Assembly: GCA_016617785.1 (NCBI GenBank)
Contig: JADILM010000001.1
Location: 3,286,001-3,350,000, forward strand
Reading direction: 5' to 3'
Source of the DNA: Sporobolomyces roseus
Lineage: Eukaryota; Basidiomycota; Microbotryomycetes; Sporidiobolales; Sporidiobolaceae
Length of the DNA stretch: 64,000 bases
In this document: in pieces, positions 44,272-52,831 of the stretch
Layout: every line of letters starts with the position of its first letter
Numbering within the stretch: the stretch's first letter is position 1
The notes under the pieces: model-generated
Seen by the model: the letters and a program-made list of their open reading frames with translations, nothing else
What the model was told of the DNA's origin: nothing
Database searches by the model: none
Position numbers and translations under genes: made by a program

Positions 44272-44949
44272 ATGCTTCGAGACCCCCCAAGAGCTGCTCC
44301 AGACTCTCCCGAAGCCACACGTTCCCTCTCTCTCCACTCTGAGGAGGGAGGAACAGGCTGGCCCAAATCAAGCTGGAAACGACCCTTGATTATCCCGAAC
44401 GAAGGCTCTACCGGTATGCCCTGTCTTACTCGCTCGGCTCAGGCTCCGGAGCTGATCTCGGTTGTCCTGGAATCTCTCATCTCGCTTAGCCCGCGATTTC
44501 CTCGGTACGCCTTCCCTTGCTTCACTGTTCTGTCCTTGTCAGAGTTGATACGCTGCCATTCTGTACAGCTCGCGAGCGGAACTTCTTGAGTTGGATCAAA
44601 TTGACGATTTATCTCGTCGCAATCTTTTCGGCTCTCTTGTTACGCTTTCAATTGGGTCAAGCTACGAACGTTCCACGGTTTCAACTTGACGCAGAGACAC
44701 CTGTAAGCTTCTCTCTCTCAATCTAAGCACGAATGCAAGTTGACTCGAGTTGTTCGATAGCTGGGTGTTCTATTCTTCATTGCTGCTCTCGCCTCAGTCG
44801 CGAGTTCGGTCTCTTCTTACTACGGTGTGACGGCTGCGTATTTCGAGAAGAAAGGTTTTGCGTATGCAGGGAGAGTAGGCGATGCTTGTATGTTGGGGAT
44901 TGGACTGTTGATTATTATCACTTGTATCATTCTACTCATCGCAAATTAA
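44272..44949 (+). CDS. DUF202 family small membrane protein
   Basis: Exons 44272-44413, 44490-44504, 44569-44702 and 44761-44949 give 159 residues. The family motif GSTARDFLARERNFLSWIKL is built only by joining exon 1, the 15-nt exon 2 and exon 3, which supports that tiny exon. Three hydrophobic helices follow: around LTIYLVAIFSALLLRFQL, LGVLFFIAALASVASSV and ACMLGIGLLIIITCIILLIA, the last ending at the C-terminus. DUF202 proteins are uncharacterised membrane proteins; in fungi the same fold is fused to the vacuolar transporter chaperone (VTC) proteins. The function is therefore unknown. The gene starts 183 bp after the asparaginase stop and its own stop lies 59 bp from that of the opposing thioredoxin-like gene. 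Confidence 0.85.
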
Positions 44950-45008
44950 ATCTCTCTTTTCTCGAAAGTTGTCAAGTATTGTTGTAATTCATTGTTACTA
45001 CTGGAGAT

Positions 45009-46268
45009 CTATTCCTCATCGTTCTTGCCCAAACCAGAGAGATCTGCGGTACCCTCGATGGGAACACCGATTAAATCTAGTTTGTCGATTCGAGTAACAT
45101 CTTCCTCGCCTTGATTCGAAGCGACAAAGATCTGGAAGACCGTATCTGATTCCAATCAGCTCGGCGCCCGTGCGATCGAGAAAAGATAGGACTTACGGAA
45201 AGATGGGAAACGTTCTGGAAGCGGACGAAGCGAACGTGTACCGCTTCACTTCCTTTCGCTTGAGCTTCGGTCAACTCGAGTTCTTGAGCAGGCTCATGTG
45301 ATTCGGCTTCGTCGAAACCAGTCGAAGATTGGTTGACGAACAATCGGATCTTCTTTGGTGCAGAGGAGAGGAAGGAAGGGAGAGTAGTGAAACGGAGAGC
45401 TCGAAGTTTGATCGATTGATTGACCTGCAACGAAGGAACGGAGAGTCAGCTCAAACGCTCGAGGAAGGAATGAAGGCTTCGACTCACGGGGATTTGGAGT
45501 AGTAATTGTTCATCAGCATCACTTTCTAACCATTTATCACCTCCTCCCTTGAGTAAATCCTTGATCGTGTGATCCGAAGCTTCATTGAGGCATTGAATTT
45601 GCGACATGTCGATTCCGGAGTTGAGTGAAGCCTGTTAACACGCTCGCAAATCAGATTTGAACCTAGGAAGAGAACGAAAATTGCGAACTTACGAATCCCT
45701 CTAGCCCCTTCTCGACTGGTTCCTTACTTCCGCTCGTCGACCCTCCACTAGCAGGCGCATACTTTTTAACCAACGCCGTCAACGCTCCAGGGTTCGCACC
45801 TTTGAGCTCGTCAATTTTTTGCGAACCTCTGAGAATCATGAAAGTTGGCATGGCTTGAACTCTGAATTCTTGTGCGACATCTTCTGCTCGATCAACATCT
45901 ACTTTGAGGAACTGCACGGTGAGTGTTAGCGAGATTACGGATCAGGTGAGGAGAGAGAGAGAAAGGCTTACTTGGATTCGTCCAGCATATTCTGTCGAGA
46001 GTTTTTGGACGATGGGTTCAATCTGTTTACATGGTCCGCACCTACTCAATTGTAAAGTGGTAGTGTCAGGTTGGAGGTTGGGTGAACAGAGAGATGAGAG
46101 AGATGAGGTAGTTTAGTGGGGATAGAAATCAGCGAAACCATTACTGAGAATGGGAGAAGATCAAGTGTTAGCTCACCAGGTAGCAAAGAAGTCTACTAGC
46201 GAGATAGTCGAGTCGTTGTCAGTGAGTTGCTGGAATTGACGTAACGAAGTAACTGAAGTGATGGGCAT
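45009..46268 (-). CDS. TXL1: Thioredoxin-like protein with PITH domain (Txnl1/Txl1)
   Basis: Exons 46268-46177, 46041-45972, 45911-45693, 45631-45488, 45424-45197 and 45131-45009 give 291 residues. The thioredoxin domain has the active site WCGPC (Cys 32 and 35), followed by QFLKVDVDRAEDVAQEFRVQ and AMPTFMILRGSQK with the cis-Pro. A Ser/Gly linker leads to a C-terminal PITH domain (about 130-280: LESDADEQLLLQIPVNQS, IKLRALRFTTLPS, VRFVRFQNVSHLSIFVASNQ). TXNL1 proteins bind the 26S proteasome and act as cytosolic disulfide reductases. RPN2, another proteasome component, is also in this window but 15 kb away. Intron 1 is 135 nt, about twice the usual length. Confidence 0.93.
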
Positions 46269-46558
46269 CTTGTACGGTAAAGCGTTTGAAGGGGTCTTGT
46301 GAGTGTGCTATTTGCTTTATTGGGCTGATCAAAAGCGGTAGCAAGAGAGAGAGGAGTGAAGTGTAGACGACAAGGAGTAAACTTTCGCAACTTATTCTCG
46401 GAGAACTTTCGCCCAACTTCCGCAACAATCTCGAGTTATTGTCCACTAGTTCAGGACTCTACATCACTCACATCGAACCAGAGCGCGAAGCGATCAAACC
46501 ACTCGTCAGTGTGAGAAATTGATTAATTAACACAACAATTTCGCAAGGATCCCTCTCC

Positions 46559-48378
46559 CTAATCCTCCATCTCGTCATCCTCGTCCTCATCCCGTATAGC
46601 TCTCCTCTTACTCTTTCCCGCCACAGCAGCAGCTCGAGAAGAAGATCGTCGTGCTCCAGATTGAGTAGCTGATCCAGCTCCATCAGAATCTGTCATGTCT
46701 TCGACTCTTACGATCAGCTGTCTTCTCACAGTCGATGGAAGAACAAGGACAACTGACCATCGTCATCGTCTTCATCATCGTCATCATCATCCATTTCCTC
46801 ATCCTCATCCTCTTCCGTACTCTTCTTCTTCCCCTTCCCCTTCGCTCTCCCATTCCCATTCACCTTCTTCCCTCCTTTCGCAGCTCCCTTCTTCCCCTTC
46901 TTCGCAACGGGTGCAGGTACCTCATCCTCCTCATCGCTCAATTGACTAGTAGGGTGTCCTTCGTCCCCTCCCAATCCCAACGCACTAACTCCAATAGGGT
47001 GTCCAACAAATTTCCCATTAGTATCTTTCTTCCAAACCCTAAAGTTTCACACACATACACACGAATCCATTTCAGTGCTGAACGACAGAGAAAGAGAGAC
47101 TAGAGGAGAGAGAGAGGAAGAGAGGGAAAGAGGCTTAACTGAGTACAAGGTGATTCAGGATTCGACAGTCGATCGGGACATTGACCTGATTGATTGATTC
47201 TCGCTCCTACACAGAACGTGTGTAGTCGGACTGAACACTCTGGATTGGGACATGCGTATCCCTTACTCGAGTAATCACGGATTAGCACGAGAGTAAAATG
47301 AAGAGAAGGGAGAGTAGGGGGAAACCGTACGGAAGTGACGATTTTCAAGCATCGATTACAGTCGACTATGGTACGTTCTCGAGGTTCGAGATCGTCGTCG
47401 TCATCATCTCGATAGGTCTCGCGGAGGTAGGGTGCTAGTTCGAGTAAGGATCGAGGGGACAAGATCAAACGACCTGAGGGATGCAATGCTAACCAACCTG
47501 CGATTCCCAAAGCACGAAATCACCGTGAGTTAATGATTATCGGACGCTGAGAGGAGTGAAGGATGAAACGCACCTTTGGCGAGGAATGATTTGATCAATT
47601 GAATAGCTACCATTCGAGTGATTGGAGTTTTGGCACCCTTGATCGCGTCGACTTGAGTCACACAATAACTCATATCCCTAGCTAACATGATCTTCTCAAC
47701 CTATACACGTCAACAGATCGAGGTTAGTTGGGGTTGAGAAGATTCGGAGAAGTGATGAGGAGGAGGAAACGAACGATGGATTTGAAGAATGCGATTTCTT
47801 CTGCTTTGTATTCTGTTGCGATCTTGGCTGGTGCGTCTTGAGTAGAGTTGGACTATATCGCATTCGAAAGTTGATCAGCAACGCCCTCTCGAGAAGAGTA
47901 GGAAGAGAGAGGGAAGTGAACTTACGAGAATGTACAAGATCTTTCCAGTTTCTTGATCGTTTACTTGTTTGATCTCTAAACCGATGACATTGATCCCTGC
48001 TTCGATTGATTGAATGAAGTCTGCTAGAGGTGGTGCATCCTCCACTAAGATATCCAAAACCCAAAGTTGCGAAATAAAAAGATCAGCTCTCACCCTTTCC
48101 TTCTTGATCAAAGTACGCGTCGAGCAATGATAGATAGAGAGGACAGTTTTGAACTCACCCCCACACAACCTGATTGAATCCTTGTACATGACTTTTGCGA
48201 GATCGCTATCTACTACTTTCCTACTAATCATGTTCTGCAAGAAGAAATGCTTGCAAACTTGTATAGGTTCCTTCCCTTTCAGATCTAGTTCCTCCATACC
48301 TCCTACGGGGTTGTCGGCTTCGTTGGAGGAAGAAGGAGATGGGGAACGTCGTCTTTGGGAAGTAGAACCACGAGCCAT
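46559..48378 (-). CDS. NSE1: SMC5-SMC6 complex subunit Nse1
   Basis: Exons 48378-48159, 48044-47926, 47852-47775, 47700-47574, 47497-47331, 47261-47140, 47038-46758 and 46689-46559 give 414 residues. The winged-helix part includes FFKSIVEKIMLARDMSY and FLAKGWLALHPSGRLILSPR. A RING-like zinc region follows: CNRC, then CPNPEC, LHTFC and a last pair spaced CX10C (QCPD...SPC) instead of the usual CX2C. The C-terminal tail is long, basic then very acidic (a run of Asp/Glu), which is longer than in yeast. Nse1 pairs with Nse3 and supports ubiquitin ligase activity of the SMC5/6 complex in DNA repair and replication restart. Intron 1 (114 nt) could hide a 9-nt exon; intron 6 is 101 nt. Confidence 0.85.
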
Positions 48379-48861
48379 TCTAGACGAGGTTTACGCGTGC
48401 TTGAAGGGTGATCAAGGTAGCTTGGAGTGGGTGTAGAGCGAGACTGAGCAAGTGAGAGTCAAGGGTGAGGAGTAAACGCGAGATTTTCGAGATTTGGATT
48501 TCATTCAATTTCGCACAGACGGACTAATCGCAACTCAAAACGAGCAGCTCTCGATAGAAGTAGATGGAAGACTTGTCCATAGCAGGATACAATACGAAAA
48601 CGACAAAAGGAGGAATAAAATAAAACGAGACCAAAACTGAAAACGGAGAGTTGAACAACTACAGCAGGCGGGCAACGAAAGGAGCTAAACACCTAGAAGC
48701 GTTACAGAAACGACGTGTATGATGAGGCAGGATGAAACAGCGAAACGAATCCCCGCACACACCAACGAAGGAAACGAAACCCAACTCTCGAAATTCTGCT
48801 TTCGCAAACCCCTCATCCTCCCTCACTCGCCTTAGCCCCCCCTTTTGACCTATCTCCACAG
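48379..48861. other. Intergenic, NSE1 promoter and F-box gene 3' end
   Basis: The 483 bp hold the NSE1 promoter and the 3' UTR of the next - strand gene. I see no open frame with support and no repeat of note. Confidence 0.45.
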
Positions 48862-50524
48862 TTAAGGCACATCATTCTCACTCAACGGTACCTCGTTCCT
48901 AACCAATTCCAATTCCCTCCTCAATTCGACGCCTCTCACGATCCTTCCCTTCTTCCTTTCCTCCCGTCTCGCATACTCAACCCTAACCAATCGTTCCTTA
49001 CAAACTTTCGTGATCTTTTTCACGGCCCACTCGAATTCTTGTACTTTCCAACCATAAGGTGCGTCTTGTTCCCAACATCGAGGGAGTCTCAAGTGGATCA
49101 ATTCGGATAATGGGTGTTGTTGAGAAGGGGGTGAAGGGGCCGGGGAACCAAAGGGAGTGAGTAAGTGTGGAGTTGATGGGGAAGAAGAGGAGGTACCGAA
49201 TGGAGTCGAACGGGAGGAAGAAGAGGTCGACAAGACGGAAAGGGAAATGAACGAGGTTGATAGAGCTTGTGCGGCTTCTAGGTTGTTCTGATACAAGTCG
49301 GGGAATGGGGAGGGGGCGACGAGGAGTGCGAGGTGAGTGAGAGTGAGAGGGAGGTTCTCGAGTAACCGAGCGGCCAAGTAAGCGGCTTCGATTTGAAGTC
49401 CTCGGAGGTTCGTACAGCTCTCGAGGAGTTCCCCGATCGTGGCGAGGTCGGAGGAGGTAGGGAAAGTGTTCTTGGCTACTTTGAGTACGAGGAGTTCGAG
49501 GGAAGGTGCGAGACGTCGGGGTTCGTAGATTCCAAGATCGTTGAGACTTGTCGGGTTGTCGACGAGTTTGCATCCTTCTAGTTCGAGAGCGATGAGTGCG
49601 GGAAGTGTACGGGGACAGAGGAAGTGATCGGCAGTGGACAAGTCGAACTCGGCGGAACGAAGGGTGAGGGTCGTGACGTTCGGAAGAGGGGTGTAGAACT
49701 TTTGATATCGTTGAGTCGTTGTTCTGTCCGAGAGAAGGCAACCGTCGAGGGTGAGATGAAGGAGAGCTGTGAGCAGAGGTAGGGAGTCAGCAACCGTCCA
49801 ATTTGGGTTCAACGTCCGACAAGAACGAAGAAGTCCAAACTTCGCCTCGTTCCCTACTCGTCGGATGCACGGACAGAACCTGTACTCACAGTTTGCGTTT
49901 GAGAAATCTGTCAAACTAAACACGACTGCCTTCTTGAGGGTCAACTCTTGAAGATTCCCACACAATTCCAGTAACTGAGGTAATCTCGTCGTAACGGCTC
50001 CTCTGATCCTCTCTCCATTCCCCATCTTCGCAGCTCCCGCATTCTGTCCATTCAAGGTAGCTCCTACGACTCGACTGGCCAACGACGGATTCTTCTTGAT
50101 CGCTCTCAAGAACAAGTTGATCTGTGATGCCGAAACGAGGGTTGGACAAGTGTAGAGGAATCGACGAGTACGTTCCAAGACTGATTTACAGAGTAGTGAG
50201 CAAGTAGCCGCAGTCGACAAGTCGTCGTTCCATGCGAGTTCGAGGATTTTGAGAACGAGTTCGGGAGGTAAAGAACAGGAAGTACCATCCTTTTTGTTGC
50301 GTGACGTCCATCTCTTGATACTTGATGTATTTGGGACTCCACCAGTAGATCTAAGGGGGGAGAAATGCGGGTGATAGCGGGGTTTGATTGATTAATAAAA
50401 ACGATCGAGGATAAGAAGTGGGAGAGTGGAGAGGGAGAGCGACTCACTTGAGTTGACGACGTTCAGTCTTGAGATTAGCAGATGACTGTTTCGGAGTCAA
50501 CAACTTGCGGAATAATGAAGGCAT
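48862..50524 (-). CDS. F-box-like protein with leucine-rich repeats
   Basis: Exons 50524-50448, 50350-49890 and 49766-48862 give 480 residues. An F-box-like segment (CSLPPELVLKILELAWNDDL) starts near residue 50 and is followed by irregular leucine-rich repeats (LPQLLELCGNLQELTLKKA, LLHLTLDGCLL, LPALIALELEGCKLVDNPTS, LRGLQIEAAYLAARLLENL). Basidiomycetes carry many such proteins, some serving as substrate receptors in SCF ubiquitin ligases; the target is unknown. Intron 2 (49889-49767, 123 nt) has good donor, branch (GCTGAC) and acceptor but no in-frame stop and length 3n, so an unspliced form would add 41 residues; the spliced form keeps LRR spacing better. A Ser/Pro-rich loop and a basic end complete the protein. 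Confidence 0.75.
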
Positions 50525-50872
50525 TCTCTTGAGATTGAGAGTGGAGTCAAGTGGAGGAGAGAGAGAGCGAGGGAAAGCAGTTTTTCGCAATTTCGGGATT
50601 TGTCGTTTCTTGGAACCTGGCTTCGCTAGTTTACTTTGTTCATGCCTACTTGTCCCGTGTACAGCTCTACGTATGTGAACGAGACCGAGCGAAAAAACCA
50701 AGGCCGAAACAGCAGTTTTTAGCGAAGATCGAAGATTGCGAAGGAGCAGCTTGACAAATTCGCAAGGAAGGTGAAAACGACAAAGTTGCAGCAGAGTTAT
50801 ATACACAGTCAGAGAGGGGATGAAAGCAACAAGGTAAGGGAGACAGAGAACAAGTACAAGCACAGGAAGGTT
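50525..50872. other. Intergenic, F-box gene promoter
   Basis: These 348 bp between the F-box gene ATG and the ATG15 stop show no gene with support. Both flanking genes are on the - strand, so this holds the promoter of one and the 3' UTR of the other. Confidence 0.45.
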
Positions 50873-52692
50873 TCAGTAACCATCGATATAAGACCATTTG
50901 AAGCAATCTTCGCAATCATCTTCCTCAAACCTCGGTTCTGGTACACCTCTTCCCTTCCTCTGTCCATCTTCCTTCTCATCGTCATCCTCATCTCCTCCCT
51001 CTCCTCCGTCTTCACTTCCATCCTCTCCCTTTCTCCCTTTACCAGGCCACCAACCCTTCAACCAATCCCTCCCTCTCTTCCCTTCTCCTCGATCGCCCAA
51101 ACTCTTTGGTTTAACCCCCCAATCATCTTTGAGTAAGTAATCAATGATGATATGAATCGGATGAGTCCTGATATCGACACTCCAACTCAACCTTCCAACT
51201 GTATCATACAAAATGGTTTTACCCGTGTGACACCTACTCTCTAATGCGAATCCACCGATTGCGCACGTAGAGATAGTACCCGTACATACTCCCATAGGGA
51301 TCGGATCGGCCGTGTGAAAGATATGCGTTGTGAGTTCGTCTTGGAGCGAACGGGAAGAGGAGTTTGAGGAAGTGTTTGTTGAAGGGGGAGGTGGGAGGGG
51401 GAGGTGGAGTCGACGAGTAGGGAGGAGGTCACCGGGGGACTCGAAAGATACTGAGGGAACTCCGTAGGTACGAGAAAGCATCGCTGCTAAACCACCTCCG
51501 AGGGAATGTCCAGCTAACCAGATTTGAGAGTGAGGGTAAATCGCAGAGATGTTGTTGTAGAGGTCCTGAGCATGTTTGGAGAGAGTCAGGTTGCGGTGAA
51601 AGAGTAGAAAGAGAGGGAAAGAAATCGGGGAACATACGATTGCGACGGGATAATAAGCGGATTTAGTCATGACGGCGTGCTCGATACAATCTTGTTTGCA
51701 AGTGTTTGGACTGTCGTAACAGTCACATACTGTCGACCATGACCAATCGACTCGAGCGCAACAACAAGAGAACAATAGATTGTCCTGTGAATGGAATCAT
51801 CGAAAATAACGATCAGTCACTTCCGACAAAGATGCTCGTTTCGAATTTCGACTCACGTTGATCTTGTCATTCTTACTCGTCTCTGTTCCTCCTCCAACAA
51901 TGAAAGCGCTAGTCCCTTTGATCGCAACGACAACAGTCTTGTTCTTCTCATCTGCGAAAACATGACCTCTAATCCCATGTTCTTTCCAACCAAACGAGTC
52001 CGTCTGGCATAAATCATGAAGAGTGTGATCAGTTATCATCTCTATCGTACGAGAGAGGAGACGATCATTCGCTGTACCCTATTCCAACCCCGTCCGATAT
52101 CATTCCAACCTGATTGATCCGGTGTCGTATAAGCATTACTAGTCATCTTGCCAATCGCCGCCAACGTCTCTACATCCTCTGTATCAGGTGCCTCAATTTC
52201 GTGATCCTCCCATTCCAATGTACTAGCCAATTCCATGTCCCTCATTTCATCCATCGACGGTAATCTCCCACTCTCCATCGCTCTCAAAGGGGTGAAATAG
52301 TTCGCCCTCCTCGCTGCTTGGAAAGCTTCTTGTGAATTGGGTCGTTGGATTCGAATACGTTTCGTACGAATTGATTGGGAGGAAGAGTAGGCAGTGAGAG
52401 AAGAGATCGAGAGTAGATCTTGAGGAGAGTAGTCTAGTTGGGAAGGAGGGAGATGGCGGTGAGATGTAGAGGAGTGAAAGGCATGCCTGAGGGTCAGAGT
52501 GTGCGCGTTCGAGGGTTGAGGGGAAGAGAGGGGGACAGGAGAACGAGGTGAAGAGGTGGGGGCTGTGGCGGGAGAAGGAGAGAGGAACGGGATCTGAAGT
52601 GCTTGTGTAGCCGAGATTGAGAGTAGATAGAATAGTATTCGAGGTATCAGCAGCATTCGGAGTGGTGGAAAGAAGGGAAGCAACACTGTCAT
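50873..52692 (-). CDS. ATG15: Autophagy-related lipase Atg15
   Basis: Exons 52692-52078, 52003-51857, 51784-51638 and 51565-50873 give 533 residues. An N-terminal hydrophobic segment (PRILFYLLSISATQ) is the type II signal anchor expected for Atg15. The lipase class 3 domain shows FGWKEHGIRGHVFAD, the cysteine-rich block SCCCARVDWSWSTVCDCYDS, and the nucleophile elbow LAGHSLGGGLAAML (Ser about 324). TADPIPMGVC and THPIHIIIDYLL carry the likely catalytic Asp and His regions. Atg15 breaks down membranes of autophagic bodies in the vacuole. The C-terminal tail is long, highly charged (Asp/Glu/Lys/Gly) and ends in a Cys/Phe/Trp/Tyr-containing piece CEDCFKWSYIDGY. A second ATG 11 codons in would also keep the anchor. 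Confidence 0.92.
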
Positions 52693-52831
52693 CGCAAACT
52701 TTCAACTTCGTCTCATTTTCGCAAACTCATCGCAATCCCAAACTTGACGACTCAGTTGATCTTCAGCGAGAACTATCATAGTAATTCACAACGACAAAAG
52801 TGTATATTTACGACAACATGAGAAAACAAGT

